Origin: Deltaproteobacteria bacterium RIFOXYD12_FULL_50_9
Lineage (GTDB): Bacteria; Desulfobacterota; Desulfobulbia; Desulfobulbales; CALZHT01
Assembly (NCBI GenBank): GCA_001799225.1
Contig: MGTA01000274.1
Span: forward strand, 4,836 to 10,515
Length of the DNA stretch: 5,680 nt
Direction of reading: 5' to 3'
Position numbers and translations under genes: made by a program. Within the stretch, counting starts at the first letter, position 1. Every line of letters begins with the position of its first letter. A model generated the notes under the pieces. It was not told where the DNA came from. It saw only the letters and a program-made list of their open reading frames with translations, and did no database searches. Positions 1 through 5,560 of this stretch are shown here, piece by piece.

Positions 1-112
1 TGGCAATCATCCTCTGGCTGGACGCAGCCTCACTTTTGATATTAAAATTGTCGGGATAGGCTGATTGATCCCAAAAAACCGAATGCAGGCAAAATGGCCT
101 TTCCTTAAATAA

Positions 113-442
113 TCAGTCAAAAGAACAGATATATTCTGTAATTCCCGCCGGCACTTCAATTTCGAAAAATGAGTGCCCGGGAACGTCAAACCACTCTCCA
201 GCACTGTAGTTGGTCCACTCAACTTGTCCGGAAATCCTTACCCGGCATTCACCTGCAATAATGTCCATCCGTTCAGGAGCTCCGGTATCAAACTTGTAGA
301 GACCGGCATATATCAACCCAATAGTTTTACGTCGATTATCGGAAAAAGTAATGGAATGGCTGACCACTCTGCCTGAAAAATAGATGTTCGCCTTGCATGT
401 AACTGTAACATTACCGAATTTTTCCGAGATGTTATTACTCAT
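113..442 (-). CDS. ppnP: Pyrimidine/purine nucleoside phosphorylase PpnP (cupin, YaiE/DUF1255 family)
   Basis: This 109-residue protein is recognised as the PpnP family, small cytoplasmic cupins that use phosphate to split ribonucleosides into free base and ribose 1-phosphate in nucleoside salvage. Family landmarks seen are NIYFSGRVVSHSI (residues 19-31), a glycine-rich strand IGLIYAGLYKFDTGAPERMDII (41-62) and the hallmark AGEWFDVPGHSFFEIEV (81-97), ending in YICSF. The E. coli protein has about 94 residues, so this one carries a slightly longer N-terminus (about 18 residues before the conserved core). The ATG at 442 is preceded on the minus strand by AAAGGGA with about 7 nt spacing, which supports the start. 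It lies 96 bp downstream of the lipoprotein gene on the same strand and may be read from the same transcript; I see no convincing promoter of its own. The family call is firm; the enzymatic activity is inferred from family knowledge. Confidence 0.92.
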   Translation of the reverse strand: MSNNISEKFGNVTVTCKANIYFSGRVVSHSITFSDNRRKTIGLIYAGLYKFDTGAPERMDIIAGECRVRISGQVEWTNYSAGEWFDVPGHSFFEIEVPAGITEYICSFD

Positions 443-538
443 AATATTTTCCCTTTACGATTTAATCTTCAACTCCAAATTTTATTTCAGCCGTAGCAAA
501 ACGCGGTGGAAATGCTTCTATAGGCGCTACTGATATGC

Positions 539-1612
539 TCAGTTATCCCCCAGACGAATTGAAGCGGCTGTCTTCAGGCAATCACTTCTTGAATTCAATA
601 AGGATATAAGGTTCTCATTATCAAAAGCCTTAAGCAACACATAACAGATCTCTGACATATCTATAGTGCTATCATAACGCCTTCCCAGGACACTGTCATA
701 AATTTCGGCATCAATCTTCCCTGATGCAATCCCGATAGGAGTTTTATAAATTCTCTCATAGATTACGTGTTTATATTTATTTAGAATACTGACCGTCTTA
801 TACTCCATCCTCACTTCAATTTTTTGTTTTGCAGCCAGGGAGTATCTATTTTCATCAGGCTGATAATCTTCAATTTTCTCAACAATCTTATACTCGAGAT
901 GCATTTGCCCGTAATGTTCATAAATGCTCGGGTCAATTAATAGAGCTTTAATCTGCATTGCCTCCTTATCAGTAGAGACACCTTCAAGAGTCAACAGAGC
1001 TTTTATAGCTTCTTTTCTAACAATATCGTTGGTATCATTCTGGGCAATCCTGGTAAGTGTATCCTGGTTAGTAATTTTCCAGATTGCCGCTGTCCGGACA
1101 AATGGCACAGGATCAGAGAGCCCTATCTGCGCAACCACATTCGCGTTGGCTATCTTATCGATAGCAGCTGAACGGACAGCGGGATCTCCCATTACATCTT
1201 GGGCAATTGCCACAAGCAGGTCCTGATCCTGCAGATTTTTAAAGGTAATTTCCCGCACCTTCCAATCCAATGTATTAGTAGCTATCCGAGCTAAAATTTT
1301 CTGATCGGTTATGGAATTCATGGCTGCTTCCCGGACAATCCAGGCAGAATCGTTTAAAGCAACCTTGGCCAGAATCTCCTGATTGGTAATTTGCGCTACG
1401 GCTCTCTCTCTGAGTTTCCAATCAGAGCTGGTCAAGGCGAGCTGGGCGAGCTGGGCTTGGTCTTGAGGCAGGGCAATCTCGTTCTTTTGGGAGTCAACCT
1501 TGTCTGAGGATGACAGGTTGGAGTTAGAAGCCGGCAGGCATGAACATAGCTGAGAGAGGAGAAAAAAATAAAAAACGTAATAAATAGTTAGGTTCGTCAA
1601 CTTGTTGTGCAT
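539..1612 (-). CDS. Predicted outer-membrane lipoprotein with six ~26-residue HEAT/LRV-like repeats
   Basis: The 357-residue product has no recognised specific function. The N-terminus (residues 1-25) is a lipoprotein signal peptide: K4, a hydrophobic aromatic-rich core (IYYVFYFFLLS), then the lipobox L22-C23-S24-C25, so C25 would be lipidated. The next residue is Leu, not Asp, which favours the outer membrane. A polar serine/asparagine-rich linker (28-50) follows. Residues 55-211 are six tandem units of 26-27 residues with the pattern LAxIAxNDxDWxVRxAAxxxITDQ (starts near 55, 81, 107, 133, 160 and 186). Each looks like a two-helix alpha-solenoid unit related to HEAT or leucine-rich-variant repeats, usually a protein-binding scaffold. 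Residues 212-357 form a mixed, charged domain (YKIVEKIEDYQ, KIEVRMEYKTVSILNKYKHVIYERIYKT) that I do not recognise; it holds two cysteines (C323, C345 approximately). A Shine-Dalgarno-like GAAGGGA lies about 9 nt before the ATG. A strong-looking promoter is centred near 1716 upstream. Confidence 0.85.
   Translation of the reverse strand: MHNKLTNLTIYYVFYFFLLSQLCSCLPASNSNLSSSDKVDSQKNEIALPQDQAQLAQLALTSSDWKLRERAVAQITNQEILAKVALNDSAWIVREAAMNSITDQKILARIATNTLDWKVREITFKNLQDQDLLVAIAQDVMGDPAVRSAAIDKIANANVVAQIGLSDPVPFVRTAAIWKITNQDTLTRIAQNDTNDIVRKEAIKALLTLEGVSTDKEAMQIKALLIDPSIYEHYGQMHLEYKIVEKIEDYQPDENRYSLAAKQKIEVRMEYKTVSILNKYKHVIYERIYKTPIGIASGKIDAEIYDSVLGRRYDSTIDMSEICYVLLKAFDNENLISLLNSRSDCLKTAASIRLGDN
980..1450 (-). 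repeat. Coding region of six tandem ~78-bp (26-residue) solenoid repeats
   Basis: Six consecutive units inside the lipoprotein gene share the spaced pattern L-A-x-I/V-A at the unit start, a D/N-x-D/A-W/P turn, V/L-R-x-x-A in the middle, and I-T-N/D-Q or similar at the end. The fourth unit is one residue longer. The repeats are conserved as protein but diverged in DNA, so they are old duplications and not a recent expansion. Confidence 0.75.
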
Positions 1613-1701
1613 AAGTATGATCCCTTCATTAAAAAGGTCAAGATATGTTAAAATAAGTTACGAACTGTAATTTATTGCACAAACAGAAGATTATTTTTAA
1701 T

Positions 1702-1730
1702 AAAATACAATACGTTAGACTACATGTCAA
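1702..1730 (-). promoter_or_regulatory. Predicted sigma70 promoter for the lipoprotein gene (and possibly ppnP)
   Basis: On the minus strand there is a perfect -35 TTGACA (1725-1730), a 17-nt spacer and a -10 TATTTT (1702-1707, 4 of 6 consensus). The expected start of transcription is near 1695, leaving a 5' leader of about 80 nt before the ATG at 1612. The region is AT-rich, so chance -10 matches are common; the perfect -35 with exact spacing carries the call. Confidence 0.5.
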
Positions 1731-1735
1731 GTTTC

Positions 1736-1768
1736 TGATCCCGGAGCAGTCCGGAAAATCATTTTTTT
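1736..1768 (+). terminator. Terminator-like hairpin with T7 tract upstream of purF (possible leader attenuator)
   Basis: The core stem is CCGGA (1741-1745) / TCCGG (1750-1754) with the loop GCAG. It is extended by TGAT (1736-1739) / ATCA (1758-1761) across a small internal loop, and is followed at once by seven T residues (1762-1768). The shape is that of a Rho-independent terminator on the plus strand. No plus-strand gene ends upstream within the window, so it would either stop stray transcription between the divergent genes or act as an attenuator in a long purF leader. The stem is short and interrupted, so the call is moderate. Confidence 0.4.
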
Positions 1769-1951
1769 ATTCCAAAGAAAATATTCACATGGAAGAATCC
1801 GCTTTATCTATAAGATTAATCAACAAATATTCTAACCGACTATTAGTCTCAAGCATAAAAAATATTTCCTTGCTCAACAAAACAAGGTATAAAAATTATT
1901 TTTTCTTGCGGTATCAGAAACACTATGAATTACAGGTAACGGGTAAAGTTC

Positions 1952-3358
1952 ATGAAATACACCAGTATGGCGCAACGCCCCAGAGAGGAGTGCGGAGTCT
2001 GTGGAATTTTTGGTCATCAAGACTCTGCGAAGCTGACCTATTTCGGCTTATATGCTCTCCAACATCGAGGCCAGGAAAGTGCCGGGATTGTCACTTCAGA
2101 CGGCCATCAAATAATCCAGCACAAGGCAATGGGACTGGTATCGGAAGTATTCAGCGAAAAAATCCTGCAAAGCCTGAAAGGCCATATTGCCCTGGGTCAT
2201 GTCCGTTATTCCACCACTGGGGCATCAACTATAGAAAACGCTCAACCTTTTACCGCAACCCATCGGGGCAACACCATGTCGGTCGCCCACAACGGCAATC
2301 TCGTCAACATCAGAGCGCTGCGGGATGAGCTGGAAAAACAAGGATCAATTTTCCAATCGACCATGGACAGTGAGGTTTTTGTCCACCTCATGGCCAGATA
2401 TTCGCACCTCCCATTTGAAGAAGCCCTTCAAGAGACCATTGCCAAGATGCAGGGCGCCTTTTCCCTGCTGCTCATGACCAAAGACAAACTTATAGCCGTA
2501 CGCGATTCCCTGGGCTTCCGGCCCCTTTGTTTAGGCAAAATAAACGGCGGCGCATACATGGTTGCTTCCGAGACTTGTGCCTTGGACCTGGTAGAGGCCC
2601 AATATATCCGCGACATTGAACCTGGTGAGATCCTGATCATAGATGCCAATGGTTTAACATCCTTTCTCCCTGAGAAAAAGGGCCGCCAAAGTTTCTGTAT
2701 CTTTGAGCAAGTCTATTTCGCCCGACCGGACAGCGATATCTTTGGCATTAATGTTTATGCGAGCCGCAAACGCATGGGAGAGATACTTGCCGATGAGTGC
2801 CGGCTTGAGGCAGACTTTGTCATGCCTTTTCCAGACTCAGGGAACTATGCCGCAATCGGCTACTCCCAGGCATCCGGCATCCCACTCGAGATGGGGATGA
2901 TCCGTAATCATTATATTGGTCGAACCTTTATCCAGCCCACCCAATCCATGCGTGATTTCTCCGTCCGCGTCAAGTTGAACCCTGTTCGTTCTCTGCTCCA
3001 GGGTAAACGCGTTATCATCATAGAAGACTCCATCATCAGGGGCACCACCGGCCGGAGCCGGGTCCGCTCGCTGCGAGCCGCCGGCGTCAAGGAAGTGCAT
3101 ATGTTGATCAGCTGCCCGCCAACCCGTTTTCCTTGTTACTACGGGATAGACTTCCCATCGGGCGGCGAATTGATTGCCGCCTCCAAATCGGTCAATGAAA
3201 TCAGAGACTATCTTGGGCTGGACACCCTCTACTATCTCAGTCTGGCCGGACTGGTTCGCGCCACCGGCAATCATGCGGAATCCTTCTGCCTGGCCTGTTT
3301 TGACGGTGTCTATCCTGTACCGCCTGATCCACAGTTTCACAAACTGGCTTTGACCTAA
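1952..3358 (+). CDS. purF: Amidophosphoribosyltransferase (glutamine PRPP amidotransferase)
   Basis: PurF makes 5-phosphoribosylamine from PRPP and glutamine, the first committed step of purine synthesis, in the cytoplasm. The 468 residues cover the full family length. The N-terminal Ntn glutaminase domain has its nucleophile at C14 (EECGVCGIFG), then YALQHRGQESAGI (34-46), GHVRYSTTG (82-90) and HNGNLVN (113-119). The C-terminal phosphoribosyltransferase domain has RPDSDIFGINV (258-268), YIGRTFIQP (321-329) and the PRPP loop VIIIEDSIIRGTT (354-366). Residues before C14 form a propeptide to be cleaved off, as in the Bacillus subtilis type. The four cysteines C249, C395, C446 and C449 align with that enzyme's 4Fe-4S ligands, so this is the oxygen-sensitive iron-sulfur class. 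The start at 1952 has a weak GGG about 8 nt upstream; ATG 1967 is the alternative and would give an 8-residue propeptide. kdsD follows after 23 nt. Confidence 0.97.
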   Translation: MKYTSMAQRPREECGVCGIFGHQDSAKLTYFGLYALQHRGQESAGIVTSDGHQIIQHKAMGLVSEVFSEKILQSLKGHIALGHVRYSTTGASTIENAQPFTATHRGNTMSVAHNGNLVNIRALRDELEKQGSIFQSTMDSEVFVHLMARYSHLPFEEALQETIAKMQGAFSLLLMTKDKLIAVRDSLGFRPLCLGKINGGAYMVASETCALDLVEAQYIRDIEPGEILIIDANGLTSFLPEKKGRQSFCIFEQVYFARPDSDIFGINVYASRKRMGEILADECRLEADFVMPFPDSGNYAAIGYSQASGIPLEMGMIRNHYIGRTFIQPTQSMRDFSVRVKLNPVRSLLQGKRVIIIEDSIIRGTTGRSRVRSLRAAGVKEVHMLISCPPTRFPCYYGIDFPSGGELIAASKSVNEIRDYLGLDTLYYLSLAGLVRATGNHAESFCLACFDGVYPVPPDPQFHKLALT

Positions 3359-3381
3359 TTAACGCTGTTTTGGAACCCGCC

Positions 3382-4353
3382 ATGTCCATTGAACAAGCAA
3401 AGGAAGTTCTGAAAATTGAGGCTGAGGGGATACTGTCCCTGATTGATAATATCGGACCCGAGTTTGATGAGGCGGTCTCCCTGATCATCAAATGCCCAAC
3501 CCGAGTAATTATTTCCGGGATAGGCAAATCCGGCATCATCGGCCAGAAAATTGCAGCCACCCTGAACAGCACCGGCACTACCTCTTTTTTTCTTCATCCG
3601 GTTGAAGCCATGCACGGCGATCTCGGGATTGTCGACCCAAGGGATGTCCTGCTTGCCATCTCATACAGCGGTGACACTGCCGAACTGGAACTGCTGGTCT
3701 TAAGCCTGAAAAAGCGCGGCACAAAAATTATTGTCATGACCGGCAAGATCACATCCCGGCTGGCGCGACTGGCAGATGTGGTCCTTAATGTTGCCGTGCT
3801 GAAGGAAGCTTGTCCGCTTGGCCTCGCCCCCACGACCAGCACAACGGCCACCCTGGCAATGGGGGACGCCTTAGCTGTCGTGCTCCTGCAAAAGAAGCAA
3901 TTCAAAGAGAGCGATTTCCGGAGGAACCATCCCGGCGGCAGCCTGGGCGACCGGCTTAAGGTCAACGTTTCGGAAATCATGCTTACCGGAGAGAAGATCC
4001 CGCTGGTCCGCGACAGTGTCTCTTTACTGGATGCGGTGGTTGTGCTTAATCAAAAAAATCTAGGTGCGGTACTTGTTGTTGCTGAGGACCTTCACCTTGT
4101 CGGAATTTTAACCGATGGCGATATTAGAAGGCTGGTAAACCGTTATCAGGATCTGAGCACCAAAAATATTCGTGAGATGATGACGAAGGCTCCCAAAAGC
4201 ATCAGCCAGGATCTTCTGGCCGCTGATGCCGTAAGCATCATGCAGCGCTATGAAGTCACGGTTCTGCCGGTAACGACAACCGACGGTAAACCTGTCGGCA
4301 TACTGCATCTTCAAGATCTGCTGGGCAAGGGCGAGTTCAGATTCCTGCTCTGA
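3382..4353 (+). CDS. kdsD: Arabinose-5-phosphate isomerase (KdsD/KpsF family, SIS + two CBS domains)
   Basis: KdsD interconverts ribulose 5-phosphate and arabinose 5-phosphate, the entry step to KDO for lipopolysaccharide, in the cytoplasm. The 323-residue protein has the full family layout: an SIS isomerase domain (about 35-170) with GIGKSG (46-51), HPVEAMHGDLG (72-82), SYSGDTAE (94-101) and KEACPLGLAPTTSTTATLAMGDALAV (141-166), then NHPGGSLG (182-189), then two CBS domains (about 195-255 and 265-320; GILTDGDIRR and GILHLQDLL). K49, E101, E142 and H183 fall at a constant 10-residue offset from the E. coli catalytic set K59, E111, E152, H193. I chose ATG 3382, with weak TTGGAA upstream, over an in-frame TTG at 3370 that lacks a ribosome-binding site and would add only four residues. 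It follows purF closely and is probably co-transcribed; kds genes more often sit with lpt or other LPS genes. No clear terminator follows it. Confidence 0.95.
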   Translation: MSIEQAKEVLKIEAEGILSLIDNIGPEFDEAVSLIIKCPTRVIISGIGKSGIIGQKIAATLNSTGTTSFFLHPVEAMHGDLGIVDPRDVLLAISYSGDTAELELLVLSLKKRGTKIIVMTGKITSRLARLADVVLNVAVLKEACPLGLAPTTSTTATLAMGDALAVVLLQKKQFKESDFRRNHPGGSLGDRLKVNVSEIMLTGEKIPLVRDSVSLLDAVVVLNQKNLGAVLVVAEDLHLVGILTDGDIRRLVNRYQDLSTKNIREMMTKAPKSISQDLLAADAVSIMQRYEVTVLPVTTTDGKPVGILHLQDLLGKGEFRFLL

Positions 4354-4391
4354 GCAACCGGCAAGCATCTAATTAAACAAAACGCGTATTG

Positions 4392-4420
4392 TTGACAAAT
4401 GATTTAGTTTTGGGTACCAT
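4392..4420 (+). promoter_or_regulatory. Predicted sigma70 promoter of the hdrC-like/mvhD/metV operon
   Basis: A perfect -35 TTGACA (4392-4397), a 17-nt spacer and a -10 TACCAT (4415-4420, 4 of 6 consensus) lie in the 158-bp gap after kdsD. Transcription would start near 4427, giving a leader of about 85 nt. This suggests that the redox genes form a transcription unit separate from purF-kdsD. Confidence 0.55.
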
Positions 4421-4433
4421 CGCCGGTTCACGC

Positions 4434-4445
4434 TGTATCGATACA
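4434..4445. promoter_or_regulatory. Perfect 12-bp palindrome TGTATCGATACA, candidate operator
   Basis: The sequence is identical to its own reverse complement and lies at about +8 to +19 relative to the predicted transcription start, a position where a bound repressor would block initiation or early elongation. A further half-site GTATC occurs at 4456-4460. The regulator is unknown; dimeric helix-turn-helix repressors such as the GntR family bind TGTAT/ATACA-type sites, but assigning one here would be a guess. Confidence 0.4.
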
Positions 4446-4511
4446 AAGCCTGTTCGTATCTAACTTATTCATACTCAGATGAAGCGTTCACAGTACCGCT
4501 AAAGGGTAGTT

Positions 4512-5072
4512 ATGGGAATTACCAGCAAAGAGATAAATACGGCTTTTGGCGCTGAAGTTGCCGCCATCCCTGGTGGTGAACATCTAAACCGCTGCTTCTC
4601 CTGCGGCGCCTGTAGTGGAGTCTGCCCAGTAAGTCAGGCCATACCCGAGTTTGATCCACGCAAGATCATTCACATGGTCCGCATGGGACTTAAAGATAAA
4701 CTGCTCGGCTCTGATATTCTCTGGTACTGCTCGAAATGCCGAAGCTGCATCTTTGTCTGTCCTCAGGATGTACGTTTCACCGACATCATGACCACACTTC
4801 GGACAATTGCTCTGCAACAGGGGTATGTCACCACGCAAGACCTGCTCGACAAAGGCAAAGCAGCCTGGGTTGAGAGGGACCAGTGCGCGGCATGTCTTAC
4901 ATGTGTTCGGATCTGTCCCTGGCGTATTCCCAAAATTGATGATAGCGGTGTGGCGCGAATTGACCCAACCCTCTGCCGAGCTTGCGGAATCTGCGTAGCA
5001 GAATGTCCTGCTCAGGCAATTACCCTCAATCAATCTCAGGACGAACAGCTAGTGGCCGCTTGCGGTCGATAA
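4512..5072 (+). CDS. Four-cluster iron-sulfur protein: HdrC-like domain plus HdrA-tail-like ferredoxin domain
   Basis: This 186-residue cytoplasmic electron carrier has four complete CX2CX2CX3CP motifs: C28/31/34/38, C73/76/79/83, C125/128/131/135 and C155/158/161/165. It should therefore hold four 4Fe-4S clusters. The N-terminal half (about 20-105) matches heterodisulfide reductase subunit C: paired clusters separated by a helical stretch with DPRKIIHMVRMGL and WYCSKCRSCIFVCPQDV. The C-terminal half is a two-cluster ferredoxin whose end, CPAQAITLNQSQDEQLVAA, resembles the ferredoxin tail of HdrA. No membrane segment or signal peptide is seen. The start has AAAGGG 5 nt upstream. The next genes are an MvhD-like subunit (66 nt after the stop) and metV, so the protein most likely passes electrons to or from a methylenetetrahydrofolate reductase complex. 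That role is inferred from context; the cluster content is read directly from the sequence. Annotations such as 'heterodisulfide reductase subunit C' or '4Fe-4S dicluster protein' would also be reasonable. Confidence 0.85.
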   Translation: MGITSKEINTAFGAEVAAIPGGEHLNRCFSCGACSGVCPVSQAIPEFDPRKIIHMVRMGLKDKLLGSDILWYCSKCRSCIFVCPQDVRFTDIMTTLRTIALQQGYVTTQDLLDKGKAAWVERDQCAACLTCVRICPWRIPKIDDSGVARIDPTLCRACGICVAECPAQAITLNQSQDEQLVAACGR

Positions 5073-5080
5073 AGCTGAGT

Positions 5081-5098
5081 TGAGCAGCTGCCTGCTCA
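5081..5098. other. Intercistronic hairpin: perfect 7-bp inverted repeat
   Basis: TGAGCAG (5081-5087) and CTGCTCA (5092-5098) are exact reverse complements around the loop CTGC, 8 nt after the stop of the HdrC-like gene. There is no T-run after it, so it is not a standard intrinsic terminator. A competing 5-bp pairing, AGCTG (5073-5077) with CAGCT (5085-5089), shares the left arm of the larger stem. It could protect the upstream message or set the expression ratio of the two genes. Confidence 0.4.
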
Positions 5099-5138
5099 TA
5101 CGAAACTTATGCCCTTGCGGTATAAAACGGAGAGACAA

Positions 5139-5558
5139 ATGAGTGACTTTACTCCTGACATAAAGGTATTTTGTTGTCATTACACCTCACAACAGGCCTG
5201 CGCCGAAGGCACAGACGGCTTATCCAAAGAGGGATTTCCCGCAAACATCACCATCAACAGGCTGGTATGTTCAGGCAAACTGCAAGTAAGCATGCTCCTT
5301 GCCGCTTTTGAGGAAGGCGCAGACGCGGTCTATGTAGTTGGCTGTCCAGCTAATAAATGTCATAACCTGATGGGCAGTCAACGGGCGGCAAAACGGGTTG
5401 GCGCAGTTAAAAAAGCCCTGACTGAATTAGCAGTTGAACCGGAACGGATCGAGATGTTCCATCTAGAAAGAGGCTTTCATCCTGAGTTTGTCCAGGTGGC
5501 CAAAGAGATGAACCAACGGATCAGTCAACTTGGCCCCTGTGCTTTGAGAGGAGAATAA
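5139..5558 (+). CDS. mvhD: MvhD-like hydrogenase iron-sulfur subunit (MetVF-associated type)
   Basis: This is a 139-residue member of the MvhD/FlpD family (COG1908 type), small iron-sulfur proteins that pass electrons between HdrA-type subunits and a hydrogenase or other partner. Seen are an N-terminal VFCCHYTSQQAC (residues 10-21), LVCSGKLQVSMLLAAFEEGADAVYVVGCPANKCH (42-75) and a helical C-terminus ending in LGPCALRGE. Cysteines C12, C13, C21, C44, C69 and C74 are cluster-ligand candidates. The C-terminal half (RIEMFHLE, then EMNQRISQLGP) resembles, from memory, the MvhD copies next to metV rather than those with [NiFe] hydrogenase. I chose ATG 5139 because GGAGAG sits 4 nt before it; an in-frame ATG at 5109 would add ten residues but has no ribosome-binding site and falls just after the intercistronic hairpin. 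metV begins 2 nt after the stop, so the two are translationally linked. Confidence 0.85.
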   Translation: MSDFTPDIKVFCCHYTSQQACAEGTDGLSKEGFPANITINRLVCSGKLQVSMLLAAFEEGADAVYVVGCPANKCHNLMGSQRAAKRVGAVKKALTELAVEPERIEMFHLERGFHPEFVQVAKEMNQRISQLGPCALRGE

Positions 5559-5560
5559 CC

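Larger units (their letters stand above)
1613..1951. other. Divergent intergenic region between the lipoprotein gene and purF
   Basis: This 339-bp AT-rich stretch separates the two divergent genes. It holds the minus-strand promoter and a plus-strand terminator-like hairpin, listed separately. For purF I find no strong promoter: the best -10 is TATAAA at 1888-1893 with only a poor -35. I looked for a purine (xpt/pur type) riboswitch core and did not see one. A plus-strand open frame that begins at 1675 and runs into purF out of frame has no ribosome-binding site and no recognisable domain, and I consider it non-coding. Confidence 0.6.

Noticed and set aside
53..72. Inverted repeat GGGAT...ATCCC downstream of ppnP as a terminator
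   Set aside because: The stem is only 5 bp with a 10-nt loop, and on the minus strand only a weak TTTT follows; too weak to call.
7..222. Minus-strand 71-residue open frame overlapping the 3' part of ppnP
   Set aside because: It lies mostly in a shifted frame of ppnP and has no recognisable motif or ribosome-binding site.
529..543. Inverted repeat ACTGA/TCAGT overlapping the lipoprotein stop codon
   Set aside because: A 5-bp AT-rich stem without a T-run; expected by chance and not a credible terminator.
1613..1951. Purine (guanine/adenine) riboswitch upstream of purF
   Set aside because: I found neither the conserved core and loop elements of the xpt/pur aptamer nor a three-way junction arrangement.
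1675..2328. Plus-strand open frame of 217 residues overlapping the start of purF
   Set aside because: Its second half is the purF sequence in another frame, the first half is AT-rich low-complexity sequence without recognisable domains, and there is no ribosome-binding site.
4584..5033. Long antisense open frame opposite the HdrC-like gene
   Set aside because: It mirrors a cysteine-rich coding frame; the plus strand has four complete iron-sulfur motifs and a ribosome-binding site, while the antisense product shows no family features.
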